DNA from: Gammaproteobacteria bacterium
GTDB lineage: Bacteria; Pseudomonadota; Gammaproteobacteria; GCA-001735895
Assembly: GCA_003645435.1 (NCBI GenBank)
Contig: QNFD01000045.1
Location: 1-11,679 of the forward strand
Direction: 5' to 3'
DNA length: 11,679 nt
The position numbers were made by a program, and so were the translations under genes. Every line of letters starts with the position of its first letter. The stretch's first letter is position 1. The notes beneath the pieces were generated by a model. That model worked only from the letters and a program-made list of their open reading frames with translations, was not told where the DNA came from and did no database searches. Of the stretch, positions 1 to 6,783 are shown one piece after another.

Positions 1-454
1 CTTCGGTTGAATTTTCCACCGGTACCAGACCGTAATCGGCATACCCCGATTCGACTGAACTGAAAACCTCGGGAATGCTGCTCATCGGAATAGTCGAAAC
101 TGAATGACCAAAATGCTTAAGCGCCGCACTCTGGGTAAAAGTGCCCTCCGGTCCCAGATAGGCAATCTTTAGTGGTTGCTCGAGGGCAAGACAGGCAGAC
201 ATGACTTCACGCACCAGGCGCCCTACTTCGTCATCGCTTAGCGGCCCCCGGTTACTGGATTTGATGCGCTGAATTACCTGTGCTTCTCTATCCGGTCTGA
301 AAAAATTGATCGCATCGTCCGGTTTTTCTGTATCGTTGCGCTTCACTTCGGCGACCGCAACCGCGCAGGCTGCGCGTTGATTAAACAAATCGAGCAGCTT
401 ATCGTCGATTTCATCGATCTGGGTGCGTAAATCTTGAAGTTTTTCTTCACTCAT
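1..454 (-). CDS. pheA: Bifunctional chorismate mutase / prephenate dehydratase (P-protein), 3' part outside window
   Basis: Converts chorismate to prephenate and then to phenylpyruvate in the cytoplasm, the committed steps of phenylalanine synthesis. I translated 151 codons. Residues 1-90 are an AroQ-type chorismate mutase (DEIDDKLLDLFNQRAA near 14-29; R10, R27, K38 and R56-E57 fit the active-site positions of the E. coli enzyme). From residue 96 the prephenate dehydratase domain begins with KIAYLGPEGTFTQSAA, and the visible part ends in DYGLVPVENSTE. The remaining dehydratase and the regulatory ACT domain lie beyond position 1. The ATG at 454 is the only start that gives the normal N-terminus; the sequence before it (GTGTCAATTGCCC) has no Shine-Dalgarno motif. 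It begins 22 bases after the gyrA stop, so it is probably read from the gyrA transcript. In Pseudomonas I recall serC between these two genes; it is absent here. The identity is secure. Confidence 0.95.
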   Translation of the reverse strand, partial: MSEEKLQDLRTQIDEIDDKLLDLFNQRAACAVAVAEVKRNDTEKPDDAINFFRPDREAQVIQRIKSSNRGPLSDDEVGRLVREVMSACLALEQPLKIAYLGPEGTFTQSAALKHFGHSVSTIPMSSIPEVFSSVESGYADYGLVPVENSTE

Positions 455-476
455 GGGCAATTGACACGGGGTTCGG

Positions 477-3047
477 CTAACTTTCAGATGAATCGTCATC
501 CCCGGTTTCGTCGCCAATGACGGTAGCGGCTACCGGTTCGATCTGGACCAGTTGCTCGTTTTCGCCGAGACGAATCAGGGTGACACCCTGCGTATTTCGG
601 GCCAGCACGGAGATATCCTGAATCGGGGTTCTTACCAGGGTGCCGGCATTACTGATTAGCATCACCTCTTCATCGTCCACGGTTTTAATCGCACCGATGA
701 CCCTGCCGTTACGATTCGAAGTCTTAATTGAAATGACACCCTGGCCACCACGTCCCTGGGTTGAAAAGTCGGATACACGGGTCCTCTTGCCAAATCCATT
801 CTCGGTAGCAAACAGAATTTCGCCCTCGTTGGACTGTACCGCGATAAGCGAAATTACTTCATCGTCAGGCTTAATCTTGATACCTCTTACCCCTGCTGCG
901 GTACGACCCATCGCACGCACATTTTTTTCGGCAATTCGAATACCCTTACCCGCACTGGTAAACAACATCAGGTCAGCCGTATCGTCTGTGAGCTGTACAC
1001 CGATCAGGCTGTCCTCGTCTCGCAAATCCAGAGCAATAATACCGTTTGCACGGGGACGCGAAAAGCTCGATAGCGGTGTGCGCTTTACTTTGCCGCTCGC
1101 GGTAGCGAAAAAGATGTACTGGTCTTCAGGGTACTCACGCACCGGCAGGATGGCGGTAATACGCTCGTTTTCTTCGAGCGGCAGTAAATTTACCATCGGA
1201 CGGCCGCGTGCGGTCCGACTACCTATCGGAAGTTGATAAACCTTTTGCCAGTAAACCTTTCCGCGCGTCGAGAAACACAACAAGGTGTCATGCGTCGAGG
1301 CAACAAACATTTGCTCGACAAAATCTTCGTCCTTGACCTTTGTCGCGGCCTTGCCGCGTCCGCCGCGCCGCTGTGCCGAGTATGACTCCAGCGGTTGCGC
1401 CTTGGCATAGCCGAGATGAGATATCGTCACTACAACATCTTCTTCGCTGATTAAATCCTCGACGGTCAAGTCGGAGTGATCGATAATAATTTCGGTACGG
1501 CGAGGCTCGGAAAACTGCTCCCTGATCGCTTCCAGTTCAAGCCGGATTACCTGCATCAATCGCTCATCCCGATGCAGGATATCGAGCAGGTCTTCGATCT
1601 TGTCGAGTATTTCACGATACTCACTGAGTATTTTGTCCTGCTCGAGTCCGGTTAACCTGTGCAGTCTTAAATCCAGTATGGCCTGAGCCTGTTTTTCAGT
1701 TAAGCGGTAGACATCATTACGTAAACCACAGTCGTCGGGGGTATCTTCCGGCCGTGAGGATTCGGCGCCGCTGCGATTTAACATCTCCATTACGACACCC
1801 GGCACCCAGTCCTTTTCGAGTAAACCGGCCTTCGCAACCGCCGGACTGGCGGAGTTTTTAATCAAGGCGATAATTTCGTCTATGTTAGCTAACGCAATCG
1901 CCAGGCCTTCCAGGATATGCGCCCGGTCCCTGGCCTTTCGCAGCTCAAAAATGGTGCGGCGCGTAACCACTTCACGCCGATGCAGGATAAAGGCCTCGAG
2001 TATCGCCTTCAGGTTCATCAACCTTGGCTGGTTATTGACCAGGGCTACCATATTGATCCCAAAAACATTTTGCATCTGGGTCTGCTTGTACAGATTGTTC
2101 AGGACCACGTCGGCAATTTCACCCCGACGTAATTCGATAACCATGCGCATTCCATCCTTGTCCGATTCATCGCGCAGCCCGGTAATGCCTTCCAGACGCT
2201 TTAGCTTGACCAGTTCCGCGATTTTTTCGAGCAGGCGCGCTTTATTGACCTGGTAAGGTAACTCGGTAGTGATAATGCTCTGACGACCGGACTTATCTTC
2301 TTCAAAATGTGTTTTCGCGCGCAGGTAAATCTTGCCCTTGCCACCGCGGTAAGCCTCGCGTATACCTCTGGCACCATTGATAAAACCCGCGGTCGGGAAA
2401 TCCGGACCAGGGATACATTCCATCAGGTTTTCAATGGTCGATTCGGGCGTATCAATCAGTAACAGACAGGCGTTGACGACCTCTGCCAGGTTGTGCGGCG
2501 GTATGTTGGTTGCCATGCCGACAGCGATTCCGGAAGATCCATTGATTAACAGATTAGGCGTTCGTGTCGGTAATACCGCAGGTTCATATTCCGACTCGTC
2601 GTAATTGGGTAGAAAATCAACCGTTTCCTTATCCAGGTCTGCGAGCAGTTCGTGTGCGATTTTGGACATGCGTACTTCGGTGTATCGCATCGCCGCCGGT
2701 GAATCGCCATCAACCGAGCCGAAATTGCCCTGGCCGTCGATCAGCATATGGCGCATCGAGAAAGGCTGGGCCATACGCACAATGGTGTCGTAAACCGCCG
2801 TATCTCCATGCGGATGGTATTTACCGATAACATCACCGACTACACGGGCAGATTTTTTATAGGGTTTGTTATAATCGTTGCCAAGCACATGCATCGCGTA
2901 AAGCACGCGACGATGAACCGGTTTGAGACCATCCCTGACATCGGGCAGGGCGCGCCCGACGATAACGCTCATGGCGTATTCGAGATACGACTGGCGCATC
3001 TCGTCTTCCAGATTTACAGGAACTATTTCTTTGGCTATATCAGCCAT
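477..3047 (-). CDS. gyrA: DNA gyrase subunit A
   Basis: Breakage-reunion subunit of gyrase (A2B2 with GyrB), introducing negative supercoils using ATP. The 856 residues compare with 875 in E. coli. The N-terminus is collinear with the E. coli protein, so numbering is shared: catalytic tyrosine Y122 (AAMRYTE), quinolone-resistance region [10 protein letters not shown] with T83 and D87. T83 is the normal residue in quinolone-sensitive Pseudomonas, so it does not indicate resistance. The GyrA box QRRGGRG, needed for DNA wrapping, is at 559-565 and opens the beta-pinwheel C-terminal domain; the protein ends in an acidic tail ([12 protein letters not shown]) as in other gammaproteobacteria. The ATG at 3047 gives the family N-terminus ([17 protein letters not shown]) but has only a poor ribosome site. 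A plausible extended -10 lies about 60 bases upstream. The gene is divergent from the deaminase operon and is followed closely by pheA. Confidence 0.99.
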   Translation of the reverse strand: MADIAKEIVPVNLEDEMRQSYLEYAMSVIVGRALPDVRDGLKPVHRRVLYAMHVLGNDYNKPYKKSARVVGDVIGKYHPHGDTAVYDTIVRMAQPFSMRHMLIDGQGNFGSVDGDSPAAMRYTEVRMSKIAHELLADLDKETVDFLPNYDESEYEPAVLPTRTPNLLINGSSGIAVGMATNIPPHNLAEVVNACLLLIDTPESTIENLMECIPGPDFPTAGFINGARGIREAYRGGKGKIYLRAKTHFEEDKSGRQSIITTELPYQVNKARLLEKIAELVKLKRLEGITGLRDESDKDGMRMVIELRRGEIADVVLNNLYKQTQMQNVFGINMVALVNNQPRLMNLKAILEAFILHRREVVTRRTIFELRKARDRAHILEGLAIALANIDEIIALIKNSASPAVAKAGLLEKDWVPGVVMEMLNRSGAESSRPEDTPDDCGLRNDVYRLTEKQAQAILDLRLHRLTGLEQDKILSEYREILDKIEDLLDILHRDERLMQVIRLELEAIREQFSEPRRTEIIIDHSDLTVEDLISEEDVVVTISHLGYAKAQPLESYSAQRRGGRGKAATKVKDEDFVEQMFVASTHDTLLCFSTRGKVYWQKVYQLPIGSRTARGRPMVNLLPLEENERITAILPVREYPEDQYIFFATASGKVKRTPLSSFSRPRANGIIALDLRDEDSLIGVQLTDDTADLMLFTSAGKGIRIAEKNVRAMGRTAAGVRGIKIKPDDEVISLIAVQSNEGEILFATENGFGKRTRVSDFSTQGRGGQGVISIKTSNRNGRVIGAIKTVDDEEVMLISNAGTLVRTPIQDISVLARNTQGVTLIRLGENEQLVQIEPVAATVIGDETGDDDSSES

Positions 3048-3063
3048 AAAAGTTGATACTCAT
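3040..3063 (-). other. Seven-codon out-of-frame mini-ORF overlapping the gyrA start
   Basis: On the gyrA strand an ATG 16 bases before the gyrA ATG opens a frame reading MSINFYG and then TGA. Its stop lies 5-8 bases inside gyrA, so it spans the gyrA initiation codon. Neither this ATG nor the gyrA ATG has a clear Shine-Dalgarno motif. It could matter for initiation or re-initiation at gyrA, but an ORF this short is easily due to chance. Confidence 0.15.
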
Positions 3064-3106
3064 GGGTTAGTTTTGGCGTAGGGATGATTTATTTCGAATC
3101 TACGCG

Positions 3107-3115
3107 ATTTTAACA
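3107..3115 (-). promoter_or_regulatory. Extended -10 promoter element for gyrA
   Basis: On the minus strand the bases read TGTTAAAAT, that is the TG extended element, one base, and TAAAAT, a five-of-six match to TATAAT. The region 17 bases upstream (around 3130-3135) has no good TTGACA match, which is common when the TG element is present. Transcription would start about 50 bases before the gyrA ATG. This is a motif reading only. Confidence 0.5.
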
Positions 3116-3175
3116 CAAACCCTAGGGTAAGCACTACTGGTTAAGATATCTTCTCAGGATTAATTTGAGAGAGAA

Positions 3176-3280
3176 ATGGTAAATTACACCCACTTATTTT
3201 TTAACCCAGAGGTGATGGCTTTAGCTGTATCCCTTCAATCAAACAATACCCCATCCTGCAATTTCATTTGCAGCCGCTGA
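3176..3280 (+). CDS. Doubtful 34-residue small ORF before the mtaD-like gene
   Basis: ATG at 3176 to TGA at 3278-3280, reading MVNYTHLFFNPEVMALAVSL and ending NFICSR. A purine-rich GAGAGA lies only two bases before the ATG, closer than usual for a Shine-Dalgarno; an internal GTG-ATG pair is preceded by AGAGG. The frame stops 21 bases before the deaminase start. I recognise no family. An open frame of this length arises readily by chance, and a candidate -10 element overlaps its start, so I regard it as more likely not a gene. If real it could be a leader peptide for the operon. Confidence 0.15.
   Translation: MVNYTHLFFNPEVMALAVSLQSNNTPSCNFICSR
3256..3273 (+). repeat. Small inverted repeat (6-bp stem) in the leader of the mtaD-like gene
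   Basis: CTGCAA at 3256-3261 is the reverse complement of TTGCAG at 3268-3273, with a six-base loop (TTTCAT). It lies about 17 bases upstream of the TAAGG ribosome site. The stem is short and not followed by a T-run, so it is not a terminator. It could be an operator or chance; it does not resemble the SAH riboswitch known upstream of some SAH-metabolism genes. Confidence 0.25.
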
Positions 3281-3301
3281 GAATTCTTGTAAGGTTCCGC
3301 A

Positions 3302-4627
3302 ATGAGCAAAAAATACCAGGTTTTGGCACCTAAATGGTTAGTCACGGTTAACCAGAGTTTCGAGGTTTTAACTGATTATGCAGTCGTCATCGAGGATGAC
3401 CGCATAAAGTGTTTATTGCCCGTAGCCGAGATAAACGAAGACGAGGAATATCGGCAGGCGGAAGTAGTTGATTTACCCGACCATGTGTTAATGCCAGGGC
3501 TGGTAAATGCCCATACGCACGCGTCGATGAGCCTGTTTCGAGGTATTGCTAACGATTTACCATTAATGGACTGGCTCAACAACTATATATGGCCTGCTGA
3601 AAATGCGTGGGTAGACCCCCAGTTTATCGCGGACGGCTATCGACTCGCTGCCGCCGAAATGATTCGTTCGGGCACCACCTGCATGAACGACATGTATTTT
3701 TTCCCCGACGTCGTCGCGCGCGAGGCCCAGAACATGGGTATGCGCACTGTTGTCGGTCTGATCGTGCTCGATTTTTCCAGCGCCTGGGCAAAGGACGCCG
3801 ACGATTACCTGCACAAGGCGCTCGCCGTTCATGATGAAATCAAGGAATTTTCGCTAGTCACCAGCGCTCTCGCCCCGCACGCACCCTACACCGTATCAGA
3901 CGGCCCAATGCGGCAGATAGCCATGTATAGCAATGAACTTGATGTCCCGGTACACATGCATATCCATGAAACCGCTGCTGAAGTCGCCGAGGCGGAACAA
4001 AATTTCGGCACCCGTCCGCTGCAACGACTGGATCAGTTAAACCTGCTAAACCCTAATCTAATCGCCGTGCATATGACCGAACTTAACCTGTTCGAAATCG
4101 ATCGCCTGGCTGAAACCGGTGTCAATGTAGTCCATTGCCCCGAATCCAATTTAAAGCTGGCGAGTGGAACCTGTGCGGTTGCGCAACTTCAGGAAAAAGG
4201 CATTAACGTTAGTCTTGGAACCGATGGCGCCGCGAGCAATAATGATCTCGACATGTTTAGCGAAATGAGAACCGCGGCCTTGCTGGCTAAAAGTGTCGCT
4301 GCCGATGCGAGTGCGTGTACCGCCGAACAGGCAATACAAATGGCGACCATTAATGGCGCGAGAACGCTCGGTCTCGGGGATTCGATCGGATCGATCGAAG
4401 TTGGCAAGCAGGCAGATTTAATTGCTGTTGATCTGGCCCGGTTAAATACACAGCCGGTTTATGACCCGGTTGCGGAACTCGTTTACGCAGCCAACAGCCA
4501 GCAGGTATCGCATGTCTGGATTGCCGGTAAATGTCAGCTGCGTGAGCATCAGTTCGCCAATCTCGATGAAACCTCGATTATTCACAATGCTCAAGCCTGG
4601 GCCCAGAGGATAAAAAAATCACAATGA
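3302..4627 (+). CDS. mtaD: 5'-methylthioadenosine/S-adenosylhomocysteine deaminase-like amidohydrolase (TRZ/ATZ family)
   Basis: A cytoplasmic metal-dependent deaminase, expected to convert MTA to methylthioinosine and/or SAH to S-inosylhomocysteine. The 441 residues are full length. Amidohydrolase-fold residues are all present: HTH at H71/H73, H220 with catalytic E223 in HMHIHET, H257 in HMTE, and D308 in GTDGAASNN; H279 in HCPESN is also typical. By alignment to characterised MTA/SAH deaminases, H71, H73, H220 and D308 bind the metal. The start is supported by TAAGG seven bases upstream and by the usual N-terminus. It is first in a four-gene operon; its TGA overlaps the ubiG ATG. As I recall, the homologue at the same place in Pseudomonas aeruginosa (PA3170) is an MTA deaminase. 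The link to UbiG, which makes SAH, supports an SAM by-product role. Other deaminases of the family (for example guanine or hydroxyatrazine types) are less likely but substrate is not proven by sequence. Confidence 0.85.
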   Translation: MSKKYQVLAPKWLVTVNQSFEVLTDYAVVIEDDRIKCLLPVAEINEDEEYRQAEVVDLPDHVLMPGLVNAHTHASMSLFRGIANDLPLMDWLNNYIWPAENAWVDPQFIADGYRLAAAEMIRSGTTCMNDMYFFPDVVAREAQNMGMRTVVGLIVLDFSSAWAKDADDYLHKALAVHDEIKEFSLVTSALAPHAPYTVSDGPMRQIAMYSNELDVPVHMHIHETAAEVAEAEQNFGTRPLQRLDQLNLLNPNLIAVHMTELNLFEIDRLAETGVNVVHCPESNLKLASGTCAVAQLQEKGINVSLGTDGAASNNDLDMFSEMRTAALLAKSVAADASACTAEQAIQMATINGARTLGLGDSIGSIEVGKQADLIAVDLARLNTQPVYDPVAELVYAANSQQVSHVWIAGKCQLREHQFANLDETSIIHNAQAWAQRIKKSQ

Positions 4628-5328
4628 GTCAGATAAACGTCGATCCGGTTGAAATCGAAAAGTTTCAATCCCTTGCCAGCCGCTGGTGGGACACTGAAAG
4701 CGAATTTAAACCACTACACGATATTAATCCTTTGCGGGTCGATTATATCGATAATAACTGTGGTGGTGTCGAGGGCAAAAAGATTCTGGATATAGGCTGT
4801 GGCGGTGGTATTTTATGCGAGGCGCTGGCACGCAGAGGCGCCATCGTAACCGGTATTGATATGGCCGAGATGTCACTTAAAGTCGCCAACATGCATCTCT
4901 ACGAGTCAGAGTTAAAAATCGACTACCAAATGAGTACCGCCGAGGAATTTGCGACCACGCATAGCGGCGAATTCGACATCGTTACCTGTCTCGAAATGCT
5001 CGAACACGTCCCTGATCCTGGCTCGGTAGTAGCCGCCGCGAGCCAGTTGATGAAGCCCGACGGCCATGCATTTTTTTCCACCATTAACCGTAATCCCAAA
5101 TCCTTTGTACTGGCCATTCTGGGGGCCGAACATATATTGAACATGGTACCTAAAGGTACGCACGAGTATAAAAGTTTCATCACACCTTCCGAGCTCGCTT
5201 CGGCGGCACGGGCAAACGGGCTTGAAGTACGGGATATTTCCGGAATGACCTACAACCCCCTGACCAGGCACTACAAACTTGGCCGCGATATCGACGTCAA
5301 TTACCTGATGCATTGTGGCCGACAATGA
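4624..5328 (+). CDS. ubiG: Ubiquinone biosynthesis O-methyltransferase
   Basis: SAM-dependent enzyme performing both O-methylations in ubiquinone synthesis (2-polyprenyl-6-hydroxyphenol and 3-demethylubiquinol). The 234 residues form a class I methyltransferase: motif I LDIGCGGG at 55-62, acidic residue D79 ending the second strand (GIDM), and the UbiG signature EMLEHVPDPG from 124, with E124, E127 and H128. Family-specific ends are present, namely EIEKFQSLASRWWD near the N-terminus and HEYKSFITPSEL (180-191) plus NPLTRHYKLG (211-220) near the C-terminus. The ATG overlaps the TGA of the preceding gene (ATGA); AGAGGA at 4605-4610 is a good but distant ribosome site (13 bases), so translational coupling is likely. 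Its own TGA overlaps the ATG of the next gene in the same way. UbiG releases SAH, the likely substrate of the upstream deaminase. Confidence 0.96.
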   Translation: MSQINVDPVEIEKFQSLASRWWDTESEFKPLHDINPLRVDYIDNNCGGVEGKKILDIGCGGGILCEALARRGAIVTGIDMAEMSLKVANMHLYESELKIDYQMSTAEEFATTHSGEFDIVTCLEMLEHVPDPGSVVAAASQLMKPDGHAFFSTINRNPKSFVLAILGAEHILNMVPKGTHEYKSFITPSELASAARANGLEVRDISGMTYNPLTRHYKLGRDIDVNYLMHCGRQ

Positions 5329-5984
5329 TCGAGGCGGTTTTATTTGACCTCGACGGCACCCTGATCGACACCGCCCCGGATATGGGCGGGGCGTTAAATA
5401 ATCTGTTAATCGAAGAGAATCTGGCGCCGCTCCCACTGGATTTTATCCGTCCCTACGTGTCCCAGGGAGGCCTGGTACTGACTCAACTGGGTTTTTCCGA
5501 GCATGTTGCCGAAGCAGAAATCGAACCCCTGAGACAGCGGTTTCTACAACATTATCGTGCCATCGTTGCACATGACTCGGCTTTATTCGACGGTTTCGAA
5601 CAACTACTCCAACATCTGCAGGACCAGGGCACACCCTGGGGTATAGTCACGAATAAACCCGAGTGGCTGACAACACCACTGCTTGAGCAACTCGATTTAG
5701 ATGAAAACACCGCCGTGGTGATTTGCGGCGACACCCTGAAACAGAGAAAACCACACCCGATGCCACTCATCGTCGCGGCCGAAACTATCGGCATTGCCTG
5801 CGAAAACTGTGTTTATATAGGAGATGACAAGCGTGATATAGTTGCCGGAATTGCGGCTAATATGAAAACCCTGATCGCGGCTTATGGCTACATCGAGGAG
5901 CACACAAATCTTGACGACTGGCGCGCCGATGGTGTTATCCAGCATCCGTTAGACCTGTTAACCCACCCGCTACTAAAACAATGA
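5325..5984 (+). CDS. mupP: HAD-family phosphatase, probable N-acetylmuramic acid 6-phosphate phosphatase (MupP-like)
   Basis: A cytoplasmic phosphohydrolase of 219 residues. HAD motifs are complete: nucleophile and acid D8/D10 in FDLDGTLID, T109 in IVTNKP, K142 in KQRKPHP, and the metal-binding acids D167/D168 and D171 in IGDDKRDI. A helical cap lies between motifs I and II (about 15-85). I placed the start at the ATG of 5325, which overlaps the ubiG stop as ATGA and gives the usual short N-terminus before FDLDGT; a TTG at 5313 would add four residues. The sequence alone fits both phosphoglycolate phosphatase (Gph) and MupP. The position after ubiG and before a YciK-like gene matches MupP of Pseudomonas (PA3172), which removes phosphate from MurNAc-6-P so that AmgK and MurU can rebuild UDP-MurNAc during peptidoglycan recycling. 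The MupP choice therefore rests on gene order. Confidence 0.7.
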   Translation: MIEAVLFDLDGTLIDTAPDMGGALNNLLIEENLAPLPLDFIRPYVSQGGLVLTQLGFSEHVAEAEIEPLRQRFLQHYRAIVAHDSALFDGFEQLLQHLQDQGTPWGIVTNKPEWLTTPLLEQLDLDENTAVVICGDTLKQRKPHPMPLIVAAETIGIACENCVYIGDDKRDIVAGIAANMKTLIAAYGYIEEHTNLDDWRADGVIQHPLDLLTHPLLKQ

Positions 5985-6733
5985 CCCGGATTCCAGACAG
6001 TTTTTCAACCGATGCCGAAGCTCTAAACGGTAAAATCATACTGGTTACCGGTGCTACCGGCGGATTTGGCAGGGCTATATCTCTCGCCTGTGCCAAACAC
6101 GGCGCCACGGTCATTTTACTGGCCAGAAATTTACGCCTGGTCGAAGGTCTCTACGATGAAATCGAACGGGCTGGATTTCCGCAACCGGCAATCTACCCGA
6201 TGGACCTGCAAGGTGCGACCGAACACGATTACCAGGATCTCGCACAAAATATTGAAAAAGAATTTGGGCGTCTTGACGGCCTCATACATTGTGCGGCCGT
6301 GCTCGGTGCACCGACACCGTTCGAGCATAGCGATACCGAAACCTGGTACCAGGTACATCAGGTAAACCTGCACGCGCCCTATTTGCTCACTCGCAGCGTT
6401 ATCCCATTACTTAAAGACGCTCCCCGGGCTTCGCTCGTGTTTATGACCGACGCGAAACCAGGCGCCTATTGGGATGCCTATTCGGTTAGTAAACAGGCCC
6501 TGGCGACGATGGCGCAACTTCTGGCGGCCGAGTATGAGGGAAGCTCAATACGGGTTAACTGCGTAAATCCCGGTAAAACCGCGACAGCCTTGCAAGTCCG
6601 GGCCTTTCCTGCCGCGGATGACAATGATTCGTTGCCGACACCGGAAGACCGTCTGGATACGTTCCTATATTTGATGAGCGACGAGTTACAGGAAAACGGA
6701 GAAATCTTCTCAGCCGAGGAGCCTGCGATCTAA
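5981..6733 (+). CDS. yciK: YciK-like short-chain dehydrogenase/reductase with atypical active site
   Basis: A 250-residue Rossmann-fold SDR of unknown substrate. The nucleotide-binding motif TGATGGFG is at 23-30, a DLQGA segment (75-79) fits the D-x-x adenine-ring region, HCAAVLG (103-109) replaces the usual NNAG, and the catalytic pair is Y167/K171 (YSVSK). The catalytic serine, normally about 13 residues before the tyrosine, is not seen: that stretch reads VFMTDAKPG, with T156/D157 nearest and the loop about three residues shorter than in E. coli YciK. The PG motif after the active site (VNPGKTAT, 195-202) is normal. The ATG overlaps the phosphatase stop (ATGA). It is the last gene of the operon and sits in the same place as the SDR PA3173 in Pseudomonas. 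Whether it is an active oxidoreductase is open. Confidence 0.8.
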   Translation: MTRIPDSFSTDAEALNGKIILVTGATGGFGRAISLACAKHGATVILLARNLRLVEGLYDEIERAGFPQPAIYPMDLQGATEHDYQDLAQNIEKEFGRLDGLIHCAAVLGAPTPFEHSDTETWYQVHQVNLHAPYLLTRSVIPLLKDAPRASLVFMTDAKPGAYWDAYSVSKQALATMAQLLAAEYEGSSIRVNCVNPGKTATALQVRAFPAADDNDSLPTPEDRLDTFLYLMSDELQENGEIFSAEEPAI

Positions 6734-6750
6734 GTAAGCTCTGATTTACT

Positions 6751-6783
6751 TGATTTGAGTCCGTCCGTCACCGACCCAAATCA
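6751..6783 (-). terminator. Hairpin in the convergent gap, containing the dnaE stop codon; possible terminator without T-run
   Basis: TGATTTGAGTC at 6751-6761 pairs with GACCCAAATCA at 6773-6783 around an 11-base loop. In the plus-strand RNA one A-C mismatch interrupts the stem; in the dnaE-strand RNA that position becomes a G-U pair, so the 11-bp stem is unbroken there. The first three bases of the stem on that strand are the dnaE stop TGA. No T-run follows in either direction, so intrinsic termination is uncertain; it could instead protect 3' ends. A second, 6-bp repeat AAGTAA/TTACTT (6732-6737, 6746-6751) begins within the SDR stop codon. Confidence 0.45.

Larger units (their letters stand above)
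3048..3301. other. Divergent intergenic region between gyrA and the mtaD-like operon
   Basis: This 254-base stretch must carry promoters for both directions. It is richer in A+T than the flanking genes. Seen in it: an extended -10 for gyrA (separate entry); a perfect 10-bp palindrome AAGATATCTT at 3143-3152, which could be an operator or chance; a weak rightward extended -10 candidate TGGTAAATT at 3177-3185 without a good -35; an inverted repeat at 3256-3273; a 34-codon ORF; and the ribosome site TAAGG at 3290-3294, seven bases before the deaminase ATG. No tRNA, recognised riboswitch or terminator was found. Confidence 0.6.

Noticed and set aside
640..1236. Long open frames opposite gyrA (for example plus strand 640-1236 and 1882-2256).
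   Set aside because: They lie antisense within a full-length conserved gene, have no ribosome sites or recognisable motifs, and their composition mirrors gyrA codons.
2789..2803. GyrA T83 as a quinolone-resistance mutation.
   Set aside because: Threonine is the native residue at this position in sensitive Pseudomonas and many other gammaproteobacteria, and D87 is unchanged.
3186..3301. SAH or SAM riboswitch before the deaminase gene.
   Set aside because: Only a 6-bp stem is visible; the conserved bases and the pseudoknot layout of known SAH riboswitches were not found.
4912..5436. A 174-codon minus-strand frame across ubiG and the phosphatase.
   Set aside because: It runs opposite two conserved overlapping genes and shows no motif; it is a shadow.
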